Source: Candidatus Coproplasma stercoravium
Lineage (GTDB): Bacteria > Bacillota > Clostridia > Christensenellales > Borkfalkiaceae
Direction of reading: 5' to 3'
NCBI GenBank assembly: GCA_018713165.1
Contig: DVFR01000021.1
Coordinates: forward strand, 1-64,000
Length of the DNA stretch: 64,000 bases
Shown: in pieces, positions 28,512 through 39,011 of the stretch
Numbering within the stretch: position 1 is the first letter of the stretch
Layout: every line of letters begins with the position of its first letter
Made by a program: the position numbers and the translations under genes
The notes under the pieces: generated by a model
What the model saw: the letters and a program-made list of their open reading frames with translations, nothing else
Databases searched by the model: none
What the model was told of the DNA's origin: nothing

Positions 28512-28552
28512 TTGACATTCAGCCGCAATTTATGTTATAATTTTTATAACAT
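28512..28552 (+). promoter_or_regulatory. Promoter with operator-like inverted repeat over the -10 of the PadR gene
   Basis: TTGACA (28512) -18 nt- TATAAT (28536); perfect inverted repeat ATGTTATAA-TTT-TTATAACAT at 28532-28552. Confidence 0.75.
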
Positions 28553-28566
28553 ACGGGAGAAATACC

Positions 28567-30423
28567 ATGGATAACAACACCGAAGAATTTGAAGGCGGTC
28601 AGGGCAAGAGCTCGATAAGCGCCGACCTCATACGCGGACACATAAACACCATCATTCTCCGCTCGCTGTACGATAGAGACAAGTACGGCTACGAGATAAT
28701 CAATGAAATAAACGAAAAGAGCCACGGGCAGTACACGCTTAAGCAGCCCACGCTTTACAGCGCCCTTAAAAGGCTGGAAAACCAGGGCTATATTCAGGCT
28801 TATTGGAAGAACGACGAAGTTTCGGCGGGCGGCAGACGAAAATATTTCCGCCTCACCGAAAGCGGGCGCGAAATAACCGAGCATAACCAGGCAGAATGGG
28901 AATATTCGAGGACTGTCATCGATAATCTCATCTCAGACCGCAACTTCGACTTCAACCAGCCCGCCCCCACGCCCGTCGACTTCAAAATTCTGAAACAGGC
29001 GACTTCGCGCGTACCCGTAATTCACGGCGAGGACGGCGAAGAACAAAAAGAAGAAAAACCCGACAAGACGGATGAGACAGGAATGCCCTCGGTTGAGGCA
29101 CGCACCTACACCGTATCGGAAGACGTTCAGACAATATATATCGACGACCCCACAAAGAAACCCGAGGAAAAACCTGCGGAAGAAAAAAAGGTCGACGATA
29201 CCCCCGCCGTCACTTATACCGCCGAAACGGAAAAGCCGCTTACATACTCCGAACAGCTCTTTGAAAGCGGAATGACCGCGAGCGCGCAGCCAGCAAGCGG
29301 CAATGCCGACACTGCGCCCGCGACACAGGAGCCTGCGCCGACGCAGGTACAGGAACCCGTGCAGCAGCCTAATCCGCAGGTTATGAATAACAGCGAGCCT
29401 GCGCACGAATACATTGCACAGCCCGCCGAAACGCAGCAGACGACTTACAGCGAGCACACGGAAAGTTATAACGAAAGCTACGACGTCCGCCGCGGGGAAC
29501 ATGCGGGTCAGCAAGACAATTATGCACGGCAAAGCCCCTACTCCGACGAAGAAATTGACGCCGAGAGAGCGAGATACACTTCACAACTCGGCCGCTCGGC
29601 CGAAGAAGAGAGCCGCAGACGCGCACACGAAAACTACCTCAAGCTCATCTCTGGCGACGACGATAAAAAGCGCAGCAAGCCAGAGGATACCGAGCAGAAT
29701 ACCGACAGACTTATTTATAACGCGCGCCCCGAACAGGAACGCGACTACAAGAATCTGATAGATAAACTCTTCGACAGTACTCTCAAAAATACCGAACCTG
29801 CGCCCGTACAGCAACCTGTTTACGCACAGCCACAGCCGCAGGTTACGCCCCAGCCAGCCGAACCCGTATTTGAACAGGTGCAGGCGCCCGCGCAGGAAGA
29901 ACAGGTAAGACATCCGGTGAGATACGGCGGCTATCTCGACGCAAGCAAAAAAGCGGCTTCCGACGGACTTAAAATAAGCACGTCCGACGAAGCTTTCGCC
30001 GCAGGCGCGGCACGGCAGACGACGTATAACAAGGGCGCAACGCTCTTTAAGTGCTCGCTGATTATCGGCGTGATAATGCTGTTGGAATTTACGCTCACAC
30101 TCCTGTTTATGGACGAGCTGAACGTTTCGATAGCCTACCCCATCATCATACTTGCGCTCGGCGTTGCAACCGTGCTCGTATGCGGAATACTCTTCGGCGC
30201 GCGCTACGGCAACCATATTCGCAAGCCGACGAGCCTCAGATACGTCTCAACGGCGTGCATTATAACCGTTCTTCTGATTATCATAATATTCATCTTTGCG
30301 TTTATTTTAAGTACCGACTGGTCGTCGACTACCGAAGTGCTCTCGCACGTGGTTATACCATGCATAATAGCGTTGAATATTCCGATATTCACTTTAAGCT
30401 TTTATCTGTTTACCAAAAATTAA
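28567..30423 (+). CDS. PadR-family transcriptional regulator with long disordered linker and C-terminal multi-pass membrane domain
   Basis: N-term GHINTIILRSLYDRDKYGYEIINEINEKSHGQYTLKQPTLYSALKRLENQGYI; P/Q/E-rich linker; four hydrophobic segments from CSLIIGVIMLLEFTLTLLF to IIALNIPIFTLSFYLF. Confidence 0.88.
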   Translation: MDNNTEEFEGGQGKSSISADLIRGHINTIILRSLYDRDKYGYEIINEINEKSHGQYTLKQPTLYSALKRLENQGYIQAYWKNDEVSAGGRRKYFRLTESGREITEHNQAEWEYSRTVIDNLISDRNFDFNQPAPTPVDFKILKQATSRVPVIHGEDGEEQKEEKPDKTDETGMPSVEARTYTVSEDVQTIYIDDPTKKPEEKPAEEKKVDDTPAVTYTAETEKPLTYSEQLFESGMTASAQPASGNADTAPATQEPAPTQVQEPVQQPNPQVMNNSEPAHEYIAQPAETQQTTYSEHTESYNESYDVRRGEHAGQQDNYARQSPYSDEEIDAERARYTSQLGRSAEEESRRRAHENYLKLISGDDDKKRSKPEDTEQNTDRLIYNARPEQERDYKNLIDKLFDSTLKNTEPAPVQQPVYAQPQPQVTPQPAEPVFEQVQAPAQEEQVRHPVRYGGYLDASKKAASDGLKISTSDEAFAAGAARQTTYNKGATLFKCSLIIGVIMLLEFTLTLLFMDELNVSIAYPIIILALGVATVLVCGILFGARYGNHIRKPTSLRYVSTACIITVLLIIIIFIFAFILSTDWSSTTEVLSHVVIPCIIALNIPIFTLSFYLFTKN

Positions 30424-30439
30424 AATAACGGAGCGCGCA

Positions 30440-30916
30440 ATGAAACTTCTTGCAGTAGTAAGGTCAACTCATATGGGAAACACGATGCAGATAGCCGAGG
30501 CTATGGCGGAAGTTGCTCCCCTCACCATCGCCGATTTCGACGACATTGGGAAATACAATCTGTCGCAGTACGACGCCGTCGGGTTCGGCGGCGGAATAAA
30601 TGCGGGCAGCCACGACCCGAAACTTATAAAGTTCGTCGAAAAGCTCCCCGCCGCACCTAAGTATTCGTTTGTATTCTCCACGAGCGCCACGGGCAAATAC
30701 CAAAAATATAACAAAAAACTTATCTCCCTGCTCGAACAAAAGGGCAGCAAAGTTTTGGGCTCGTTCGGTTGCAAAGGCCTGTGCAAGTTCTTTATATTCG
30801 CGCTTGCGGGCGGCATAAACAAGGGCAGACCAAACATAGACGACTTCGACGCGGCGCAGAGCTTTATCGAAGATGTGATGAAAGACCTCGAAAAAGAAAA
30901 ATCGGCAAACAAATAA
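30440..30916 (+). CDS. Flavodoxin family protein
   Basis: LLAVVRSTHMGNTMQIAEAMAEV; YDAVGFGGGINAG; SFGCKGLCKF. Confidence 0.82.
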   Translation: MKLLAVVRSTHMGNTMQIAEAMAEVAPLTIADFDDIGKYNLSQYDAVGFGGGINAGSHDPKLIKFVEKLPAAPKYSFVFSTSATGKYQKYNKKLISLLEQKGSKVLGSFGCKGLCKFFIFALAGGINKGRPNIDDFDAAQSFIEDVMKDLEKEKSANK

Positions 30917-31015
30917 TTATAATGCAGCGTCGCGGAAAATTTCCGCGCCGCTTTTGCAGTCGTTTTCGTTGCCGTAACGATACAAAAATATAACTGTAGA
31001 TACATATAATTTCAA

Positions 31016-31049
31016 TAAAAATGCGGAGGCGTTTGCCTCCGCATTTTTT
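31016..31049. terminator. Bidirectional terminator between flavodoxin gene and rny
   Basis: AAAAATGCGGAGGC-GTTT-GCCTCCGCATTTTTT. Confidence 0.88.
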
Positions 31050-31074
31050 CCGCCATATGGCGCTGTTTGCTTTT

Positions 31075-32700
31075 TTATTTTGCGTATTCGACGCTTCTGA
31101 ACTCGCGTATAACGTTTACCTTAATCTGTCCGGGATATTCGAGTTCCGATTCTATCTTCTTTGCGATATCCTTTGCAAGGAAGAGCGCCTGGGCGTCGTC
31201 AATCTGTTCGGGCTTTACCATAACGCGTATTTCCCTGCCCGCCTGGATTGCGTAGCTCTTGTCTACGCCGCTGAAGCTTGAGGCAATCTCTTCAAGCTTT
31301 TCAAGGCGCTTGACGTAGTTTGTGCCCGTCTCCCTTCTTGCGCCCGGTCTTGCGCCCGAAATCGCGTCGGCGGCAGCCACGAGCACAGCCTCAACCGTTT
31401 TAGGCTCCACGTCGCCGTGGTGCGCCTCAATCGCGTTTACGATGTTAGCATTCTCTTTATACTTCTTCGCAAGGTCGGCGCCGAGCCTTATGTGGGTGCC
31501 TTCCTGTTCGTGGTCGACTGCTTTGCCTATATCGTGCAGAAGTCCCGCGCGCTTTGCAAAGTTTACGTCGAGCCCGAGCTCCTGCGCCATAAGACCTGCA
31601 AGGAGCGCAACTTCTATGGAATGCTGATATACGTTCTGCCCGTAACTCGTCCTGTATTTGAGCCTGCCGATAAGTTTTATGAGCTCGGGGTGAAGCCCGA
31701 ATATTCCGACTTCGAACATGGCGGCTTCGCCAGCCTGCTTAATCTCGTTGTCGAGTTCCTTTTTAACCTTTTCGACAGTCTCCTCTATGCGTGCGGGATG
31801 GATTCTGCCGTCGGCAATCAGTCTTTCAAGGGCAAGCCTTGCAACTTCCCTTCTCATAGGGTCGAACCCCGAGAGAATTACGACTTCGGGAGTATCGTCG
31901 ATGATAAACTCGATGCCCGTAGCATTTTCGAGGGCGCGGATATTTCTGCCCTCCCTGCCTATTATCCTCGCCTTCATATCGTCGCTGGGAAGGGAAACCG
32001 TGGAAACGGTGACCTCCGACGTATGGTCTGCCGCGCAGCGCTGAATGGCTAGCGTGATAATCTTCTTCGCCTCGTTTGTCGCCTCTTCCTTTGCAGTCTG
32101 CTCGATGTTGCGCACCTGCAGCGCGACGTCGTGGCGCGTTTCGTCGAGAATCTCGTTGGAGAGGAGCGTTTTAGCCTCTTCCTTGGTGAGCTGAGCCACC
32201 TTTTCGAGTTCCTGAATCATCAGCTCGTGCTGGTGATTGATTTTGTCCTGCGTCTTTTTGATTTCCTGCTCTTTGTTGGCAAGTTCCTTCTTCTGCTGTT
32301 CGAGCGCGTCGCTCTTTTTGGTTAAGGAATCTTCCCTCTTGTCGAGGTTGTCCTCCCTTTGGGTTAAACGCTGTTCCTGCTTTGCAAGTTCAGCCTTTTT
32401 CTCCTTGCTTTCGCGTTCAAAGTCGTTTCTTAATTTAAGTTCCTGTTCCTTTGCCTCTAAAATGGCTTCCTTTTTTAGCGCTTTGCATTCAGCCTGAGCT
32501 TCGGCAACCATCTTCTGCGCCCTTTCAGACGCTTCGCCGAGTTCTTTATTTGCCTGGTCGACTTTCTTTTTGTGATTGAAGAAAAGCACGAATCCGGCTA
32601 TCGCAGCCGCAATAGCCAATACGGCAACAACTATTGCAACTATCATGCCTATTGTTTCGCCGCTTGCAAGAAACAGGGAGCTTATGCCGAGTAGATACAT
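31075..32700 (-). CDS. rny: Ribonuclease Y
   Basis: N-term TM, long coiled coil, KH ([29 protein letters not shown]), HD domain ([17 protein letters not shown]). Start at ATG 32700 with GGAGG upstream. Confidence 0.96.
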   Translation of the reverse strand: MYLLGISSLFLASGETIGMIVAIVVAVLAIAAAIAGFVLFFNHKKKVDQANKELGEASERAQKMVAEAQAECKALKKEAILEAKEQELKLRNDFERESKEKKAELAKQEQRLTQREDNLDKREDSLTKKSDALEQQKKELANKEQEIKKTQDKINHQHELMIQELEKVAQLTKEEAKTLLSNEILDETRHDVALQVRNIEQTAKEEATNEAKKIITLAIQRCAADHTSEVTVSTVSLPSDDMKARIIGREGRNIRALENATGIEFIIDDTPEVVILSGFDPMRREVARLALERLIADGRIHPARIEETVEKVKKELDNEIKQAGEAAMFEVGIFGLHPELIKLIGRLKYRTSYGQNVYQHSIEVALLAGLMAQELGLDVNFAKRAGLLHDIGKAVDHEQEGTHIRLGADLAKKYKENANIVNAIEAHHGDVEPKTVEAVLVAAADAISGARPGARRETGTNYVKRLEKLEEIASSFSGVDKSYAIQAGREIRVMVKPEQIDDAQALFLAKDIAKKIESELEYPGQIKVNVIREFRSVEYAK

Positions 32701-32794
32701 GTAAGCCTCCTGATTATTTTGTAAATATATACGACCCCACAAAACGCCTGCGTAAAAGAAGCGTTTTAACGCAGGGTAAGTAATATCCTTATTA

Positions 32795-32823
32795 ATTTTA
32801 CAACATATTCGCAGTAAAGTCAA
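32795..32823 (-). promoter_or_regulatory. Promoter of rny
   Basis: Minus strand TTGACT-17 nt-TAAAAT. Confidence 0.75.
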
Positions 32824-32908
32824 CGGATAGCAGTTTTTTTGTTAAAATACTTTAAAATTGCATTAAAAAAGGGCGGTTAAGGCCGCCCTTTTTTATATTC
32901 TGTAACTC

Positions 32909-34828
32909 TCAGTCCGAAATTTCCGAAAGCCATAACGAGACCGAAGCGTCGGAAGGCATCCGCCAGTCGCCGCGCGGCGAGAGAGTTACGGTACCAACCT
33001 TTACGCCGTCGGGTATGCACGAACGTTTGAACTGCTGCGAGAAAAATCTCTTATAAAAGTTTTTGAGCCACTTGTCTATGACTTCTTCCGAAAAGTCGTC
33101 TTTAAAGGTTTTACGCGCGACATAGCGCACCTTTTCGGGCGAAAAGCCCCAGCGCACCGCGTAATACAGGAAAAAGTCGTGCAAAACGTAGGGGCCGACT
33201 ATATCCTCGGTCTTTTGCGCGATATTGCCCGCTTTGTCGGGAGGCAGCAGTTCGGGGCTTATCTCGGTGGATAAAATGACTTCCAGCGTCTTTTGCGCCT
33301 TGCCGCCAAGCCTTTCCGCCTCGAACTTTATAAGGTGCTTTACGAGCGTTTTGGGCACGCCCGAATTTACGGCATACATAGACATATGGTCGCCGTTGTA
33401 GGTCGCCCAGCCAAGCGCGAGTTCGCTCAAATCGCCCGTGCCGATAACCAGCCCTCCCGTCTTGTTCGCCGTATCCATGAGAATCATGGTGCGCATGCGC
33501 GCCTGCGAATTTTCGTAAGTGACGTCGAGCACTTTCGGGTCGTGCCCGATATCTTCGAAGTGCTTTAAAACGCTGCCCGTAATATCGACGGTTTTAAGCG
33601 TTACGCCGAGCGCCGACGAAAGCTCTTTGGAGCTGTTGAACGTCTTGCCCGTGGTACCGAAACCGGGCATGGTAATGGCTATTATATCTGTGAGCTCTTT
33701 GCCGAGCTTTTTGAACGCACGGCAGGTGACGAGCAACGCCAGCGCCGAATCAAGTCCGCCCGAAATGCCTATGACCGCCGTCTTTGCATTCGTATGTTTA
33801 AGGCGCTTTACAAGCCCCATCATCTGCAAATTCAAAATAAGTTCGGTGCGCTCTGAAAGGCGCGTTCCTTCTTTTGGCACGAAGGGATACTTTGCAAAAG
33901 TCCTGTTCGTATCACCGTTGCATTTGCACACGTTTACAGGTATAAACACGGCATTGTTGTCATTATATCCTTCGTAAAAGGCGCTTGCGCACCTCTTCCT
34001 CTCGTTATCGAGTTTATCGACGTCGATATCCGCAAACAAAAGACCGTTCTCAAACAGTTTGCTCTCGGCGAGCACAGAGCCGTTTTCACAGATAAGATTG
34101 TGACCTGCAAATACCATGTCGGTAGTGCTTTCGCCGTCGCCCGCGTCGCAGTAAACATAGCCGCAGATAAGCTTTGCCGACTGCATTTTAACGAGGTTTC
34201 TTCTGTATTCCGCCTTGCCCGCAATCTCATCGCTGCACGAAAGATTTACTATTATATTCGCTCCCGCGAGCGCCTGTTTTACAGAAGGCGAATCGGGCAC
34301 CCACAAATCTTCGCATATCTCGGCGGATACCGTGAGATGCGGCATCTTCCTATCGTAAAATACGACGTCTCCCGTAAAATAGACTACTTTGCCGCCCCGC
34401 CACTCGGCATGATTCCTGCCAACCTTTTCGCCGGGACAAAAGTGCCGCTGTTCATAAAATTCCCCGTAGTTGGGTAAATGTTTTTTTGGGATAAATGCCT
34501 CTATCCCGCCCCCGTTGAACGCAACAGCACAGTTATAAAGCCTGCCGTATACCTCCACGGGAGCGCCAACAAAGATAAGCGGACCTTCGGGCAAGTTTTT
34601 GGCAAGGTATTCTATGGCGTCAGCGGCGGCGTCTATGAGGGCGCGCTGGTTGAAAAGGTCGCCGCAGGTATAGCCCGTTATGCAAAGTTCGGGAAACACG
34701 ATTACCTGCGCACCCTTTTCAGCCGCCTCTTTCGCGGCGGAAAGTATGTTTTTTACGTTGAAGTCAACATCGCCCACCCTTATTTCGGGAGTGGCGGCGC
34801 ATACCCTCACGAAGCCGTATTTATTCAC
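32909..34828 (-). CDS. nadE: Glutamine-dependent NAD+ synthase (nitrilase + NadE)
   Basis: [73 protein letters not shown]. Confidence 0.95.
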   Translation of the reverse strand: MNKYGFVRVCAATPEIRVGDVDFNVKNILSAAKEAAEKGAQVIVFPELCITGYTCGDLFNQRALIDAAADAIEYLAKNLPEGPLIFVGAPVEVYGRLYNCAVAFNGGGIEAFIPKKHLPNYGEFYEQRHFCPGEKVGRNHAEWRGGKVVYFTGDVVFYDRKMPHLTVSAEICEDLWVPDSPSVKQALAGANIIVNLSCSDEIAGKAEYRRNLVKMQSAKLICGYVYCDAGDGESTTDMVFAGHNLICENGSVLAESKLFENGLLFADIDVDKLDNERKRCASAFYEGYNDNNAVFIPVNVCKCNGDTNRTFAKYPFVPKEGTRLSERTELILNLQMMGLVKRLKHTNAKTAVIGISGGLDSALALLVTCRAFKKLGKELTDIIAITMPGFGTTGKTFNSSKELSSALGVTLKTVDITGSVLKHFEDIGHDPKVLDVTYENSQARMRTMILMDTANKTGGLVIGTGDLSELALGWATYNGDHMSMYAVNSGVPKTLVKHLIKFEAERLGGKAQKTLEVILSTEISPELLPPDKAGNIAQKTEDIVGPYVLHDFFLYYAVRWGFSPEKVRYVARKTFKDDFSEEVIDKWLKNFYKRFFSQQFKRSCIPDGVKVGTVTLSPRGDWRMPSDASVSLWLSEISD

Positions 34829-35832
34829 GCCTTTTTCTCCTGAATGAGTTTATATTCCTGCCTGATTGCCGCTTCGATTTCGTCCCTTACTTCGGGATTG
34901 GCTACGAGGTATTCCCTCATCTTCTCTCTGCCTTGGGCAACCTTGTCGTCCTTGTAGCTGAACCATGCGCCGCTCTTTTTGAGCACGCCGAATTCTACGC
35001 CGAGGTCGATAAGGCAGCCCTCCTGCGAGATTCCCTTGCCATAAATTATGTCGAATTCAGCAACCCTGAACGGGGGCGCAACCTTATTTTTAACGACCTT
35101 GCACTTCGCCCTGTTGCCTATAATGCCGTCGCCGTCTTTGAGGGTATCCGACTTGCGGATATCCAGCCTGAGCGACGCAAAGTATTTGAGCGCCTTGCCG
35201 CCCGGGGTGGTTTCGGGGTTGCCGAACATAACGCCCACCTTTTCGCGAAGCTGGTTTATGAATATTACGCAGGTTTTGGAACGGCTGGTTATCGCCGTGA
35301 GCTTTCTCAGCGCCTGCGACATGAGCCTTGCAAGCAGACCCACGTGCGTATCGCCCATATCGCCCTCTATCTCCGCCTTCGGCGTGAGCGCCGCAACGGA
35401 GTCCACGACGATTACGTCGACCGCGCTCGAACGAACGAGCGACTCGCATATATCGAGCGCCTGCTCGCCCGTGTCGGGCTGGGAGATATAGAGCTCGTCG
35501 ATATTTACGCCGAGGTTTGCGGCATAAACGGCGTCGAGAGCGTGCTCGGCGTCGATAAACGCGGCTATGCCGCCGCGCTTCTGCGCTTCGGCGATTATGT
35601 GCAGTGCGACGGTGGTTTTACCGGAAGATTCGGGGCCGTAAATCTCCATTATTCTGCCGCGGGGCACGCCGCCCACGCCGAGCGCCAAGTCGAGCGAGAG
35701 GCAACCCGTGGGAATAACTTCGAGGTCGGTGTTTACCGTGGCGTCGCCGAGCTTCATTATTGCGCCCTTGCCGTACTGCTTTTCAATCATTGCAACGGTA
35801 GAGTTCAGAGCTTTGAGTTTTTCTTCGTTCAT
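34825..35832 (-). CDS. recA: Recombinase RecA
   Basis: [63 protein letters not shown]. Start at [10 protein letters not shown]. Confidence 0.98.
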   Translation of the reverse strand: MNEEKLKALNSTVAMIEKQYGKGAIMKLGDATVNTDLEVIPTGCLSLDLALGVGGVPRGRIMEIYGPESSGKTTVALHIIAEAQKRGGIAAFIDAEHALDAVYAANLGVNIDELYISQPDTGEQALDICESLVRSSAVDVIVVDSVAALTPKAEIEGDMGDTHVGLLARLMSQALRKLTAITSRSKTCVIFINQLREKVGVMFGNPETTPGGKALKYFASLRLDIRKSDTLKDGDGIIGNRAKCKVVKNKVAPPFRVAEFDIIYGKGISQEGCLIDLGVEFGVLKKSGAWFSYKDDKVAQGREKMREYLVANPEVRDEIEAAIRQEYKLIQEKKA

Positions 35833-35858
35833 TATGTTCTCCTGAAAAGGTTTTTTCA

Positions 35859-36932
35859 CTATTTGATATGTTTATAAACGAGGAACAGCGCGTAGTTTAT
35901 CGCCGTCTCGGTTATCGTTTTTCTGTCACCCGTAAAGTTGTATTTATACACGGTTGCTCCGTCTTTGAGCCCGACTGCTATATAGCACAGGCCTACGGGC
36001 TTTGAGGTATTGTCTGACCTAGGCCCGGCAATCCCCGTGGTCGCAACCGATACGTCGCAGTGCCCCTGCGCAATCAGCCCGTCCGCCATCTGGTAAGCTG
36101 TTTCCGCAGATACGGCGCCGGTCGATTTTATCGTCATTTCGTCGACGCCGAGCCTTGCTATCTTCGCCTCGTTGGAATAGGTATTCAGCCCCTCGAAATA
36201 AACTTCGCTTATCCCCGGTACTTCCACAAGGCGCTGCCCTACCCCGCCGCCCGTGAACGACTCCGCACAGGAAATTTTCATTCTGCGCAGCTTTAAGAGC
36301 TGATAGAGCCTCTGCGCGAGCGTTATGTCTTCGAGCGCGTATACATATTTATCGAGCGCGGAAACGAAGGTGCGCACAACCTCGTCCACCATCATCTTCG
36401 GGTCGCTCTCCGAATACACAATCTCTATCGTACAGTCGCCGTAACTGTCGTAAATGTTACATTCAAGCGCGGGGTTAATCTTCTTCGCGCTCTCCGCCGC
36501 CTTTAAAATTTCCGCGGGTGGCGCGCCCACCGTTTTTACGTACGCCCTTCCGAACTTTTTTCCGTGCTTTTCGCTTATATAACGGGCAAAACGGTTGCAG
36601 TCGGCGGCGTTCCCGCCGTCGGAAAAATATAAAAATACCGTGCGCGTCCCGTTATCGAGCGTCTCCGCCATATCAAACGCCGAGCCGTAGAGCGGCTGCA
36701 AAAAGTCCCTCAGCGTTTCGCGCATCGAACGGGGGCAGTATATCAGAGTGTTGTCGTAACTCTCGCGGCACTCTTTGAGCTGCGCGACGATATCGCGCGG
36801 ACTGTCGTACGCGATGACGGCAATTTTATCGAAATACAGCCCCTCCGTGGCAAACGCGCGCACGCAGGGCGCATATTCGGCCGAATCGGGGCACAGTTTT
36901 TTATTTTTTAAAACAACGAGACAATTTCTCAT
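35859..36932 (-). CDS. cinA: CinA-family protein, conserved C-terminal domain, divergent N-terminal half
   Basis: C-term [29 protein letters not shown]...VATTGIAGP; located before recA. Confidence 0.85.
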   Translation of the reverse strand: MRNCLVVLKNKKLCPDSAEYAPCVRAFATEGLYFDKIAVIAYDSPRDIVAQLKECRESYDNTLIYCPRSMRETLRDFLQPLYGSAFDMAETLDNGTRTVFLYFSDGGNAADCNRFARYISEKHGKKFGRAYVKTVGAPPAEILKAAESAKKINPALECNIYDSYGDCTIEIVYSESDPKMMVDEVVRTFVSALDKYVYALEDITLAQRLYQLLKLRRMKISCAESFTGGGVGQRLVEVPGISEVYFEGLNTYSNEAKIARLGVDEMTIKSTGAVSAETAYQMADGLIAQGHCDVSVATTGIAGPRSDNTSKPVGLCYIAVGLKDGATVYKYNFTGDRKTITETAINYALFLVYKHIK

Positions 36933-36942
36933 TTTTCATGCG

Positions 36943-37668
36943 CTATTTTTTTAATACGTCGATATTTTTAACTATATAATTTATTCCCGAAAGCACCGTT
37001 AGAACTATGGCGGCGGCGAACAGAACGAGGCCGATATAGTTTATGACCTGCGCCGCGGTGTAAAACGCCTGCGAATAGTTGGCCATCATAAGCTCGGTAA
37101 TGCCCGCGCTTATCAGAAGAACGACAATCGATGCGTCCTGGAATACCGTTTTATACTTGCCGAACATATCGGCGGCGATAACTTTGCCCGCATCGGCGGC
37201 AACCATGCGGAAGCCGCTGATTATTATCTCCCTTGCTAAAATGAGCGCGACGCCGCAACCCGCAACAATGAGCGCCCAGCTGCCCGTAAACAACGTGAAC
37301 ATGCCCGACATGGTGAGCATGAGGATAAACGCCGTTGCAACGAGCACTTTGTCTGCAATCGGGTCGAGGAACTTGCCGAGGTTGGTTACAAGATGGTATC
37401 TGCGCGCAATTTTCCCGTCGAAAAGGTCGGTGAGCGACGCGACGGCAAACACGACGAGCGCAACGAAAAAGTGACCCGTGAACTGCAGATAGAAAAAGAG
37501 CGCAAACACGGGAATGAGCACCATCCGGCTTATCGTGAGTTTGTTGGGCAGGTTCATGATTCCCTTACCCTTCGCAAATTTATAAAATTTATCGTCTTTA
37601 AAGCTCTCGTCCTCCGCCGCGCCTTCGGCAACTTCGCCTTCGCGCTCGTTTACGGGTTCTTCGTTCAT
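36943..37668 (-). CDS. pgsA: CDP-diacylglycerol-glycerol-3-phosphate 3-phosphatidyltransferase
   Basis: LPNKLTISRMVLIPVFALFF; DLFDGKIARRYHLVTNLGKFLDPIADK (CDP-OH-P motif). Confidence 0.94.
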   Translation of the reverse strand: MNEEPVNEREGEVAEGAAEDESFKDDKFYKFAKGKGIMNLPNKLTISRMVLIPVFALFFYLQFTGHFFVALVVFAVASLTDLFDGKIARRYHLVTNLGKFLDPIADKVLVATAFILMLTMSGMFTLFTGSWALIVAGCGVALILAREIIISGFRMVAADAGKVIAADMFGKYKTVFQDASIVVLLISAGITELMMANYSQAFYTAAQVINYIGLVLFAAAIVLTVLSGINYIVKNIDVLKK

Positions 37669-39011
37669 TCTGCGTAGTCCTCCGTTCTGCCGTATAAATT
37701 ATAGTTGTCGCAATCCTCTATAATAACGTCGTAATATTTGCCCTGTTCGGCAAAGGCGGCGTTAAAATATACGTTTCCGTCGATATCGGGCGCCGAAAAA
37801 TATGCCCTGCCGTAAAAGCAACCGTTCTCTTCGCTGATGCCGTCGCAGAGCACCTTTAACGTTTTGCCCACGTGCGAGTGCATTTTTTTGAGAGAAACGC
37901 TCTTTTGTATGGCGTACATATTTTTTACCCGCCTGTTTTTTACCGCGGCGGCGATCTGACCCTTTATCTTGTATGCAGGAGTGTCCTCCTCCCGCGAGTA
38001 GGCAAAAAAACCGCAGTTATCAAGCTCGGCCTGTTTTAAAAATTCGCCGAGAGCCGCGCTCTCCTCCTCCGTTTCGGTGGGGAATCCGCAGATAAAGGTC
38101 GAGCGGATTGCAACGCCCGGAATCTCTTTTCTCAGCTTTGCGATAAGGTCGAGGTACGACTGCCTCGTCCCGCGCCTGTTCATCATTTTAAGAATGCGGT
38201 CTTCGCTGTGCTGGAAGGGAATATCGAGATATTTTATTATCTTTTTGTTGTCGCGTATCTCCGAAATGAGCGTGTCGTCTATCATCTCGGGATAGCAGTA
38301 CAGCAATCTTACACTATTAATGTTGTCAAGCGCTGTCAACTTTTGCAAAATTTCACAAAGTTTTTTTTCGCCGTACAGGTCAATGCCGTAGCGCGTGACG
38401 TCCTGTGCGACGAGAATTAGCTCGGCTACTTCACCAAGCCCTTCAGCCTCTTTAACAAGCTCCTCCATGGGATAGCTGAAATACGCGCCGCGTATTTTGG
38501 GAATGAGGCAGTATGTGCAGCGGTTGTTGCAGCCGTCGGCAATTTTAAGATAGGCGTAGTGCAGAGGCGTCGTTACGACCCTGTCGCATATGAGCGGGTT
38601 TTTGCCTTCGCCCACCATATTGCACCTGCCATCTTCATATGCGCGCGAGAGCGCGTCGAAAAACACGTCGTAGTCGTAAGTGCCGAGAAAGACGTCCGCC
38701 TCGGTGAGCTCTTCATAAATATCGCCGATAAATTTTTGTGGCAGACAGCCCGTTACGACAATTTTTTCAAGCCCGCCCTGCTCTTTATAGGAGGCGCATT
38801 CGATAATCGTTTCGATAGCCTCCTTCCGGGAAGCTTCGAGAAAGGAGCAGGTGTTTATGATAAGCACCTGCGCCTCCTCTATGTCGTTTGTTATCGCGCA
38901 GCCGCGCGCCTTAATCTGCGCGAGCAGCTTTTCGGCGTCTACCCTGTTTTTATCGCATCCGAGCGAGATAAGCCCGAACTTCTTCTGCGTAAAATCAGTC
39001 ATCGACGTCAC
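37665..39011 (-). CDS. rimO: Ribosomal protein S12 methylthiotransferase
   Basis: GLISLGCDKNRVDAEKLL; IADGCNNRCTYCLIPKIRGAYFSYPME. Confidence 0.95.
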   Translation of the reverse strand: MTSMTDFTQKKFGLISLGCDKNRVDAEKLLAQIKARGCAITNDIEEAQVLIINTCSFLEASRKEAIETIIECASYKEQGGLEKIVVTGCLPQKFIGDIYEELTEADVFLGTYDYDVFFDALSRAYEDGRCNMVGEGKNPLICDRVVTTPLHYAYLKIADGCNNRCTYCLIPKIRGAYFSYPMEELVKEAEGLGEVAELILVAQDVTRYGIDLYGEKKLCEILQKLTALDNINSVRLLYCYPEMIDDTLISEIRDNKKIIKYLDIPFQHSEDRILKMMNRRGTRQSYLDLIAKLRKEIPGVAIRSTFICGFPTETEEESAALGEFLKQAELDNCGFFAYSREEDTPAYKIKGQIAAAVKNRRVKNMYAIQKSVSLKKMHSHVGKTLKVLCDGISEENGCFYGRAYFSAPDIDGNVYFNAAFAEQGKYYDVIIEDCDNYNLYGRTEDYAE

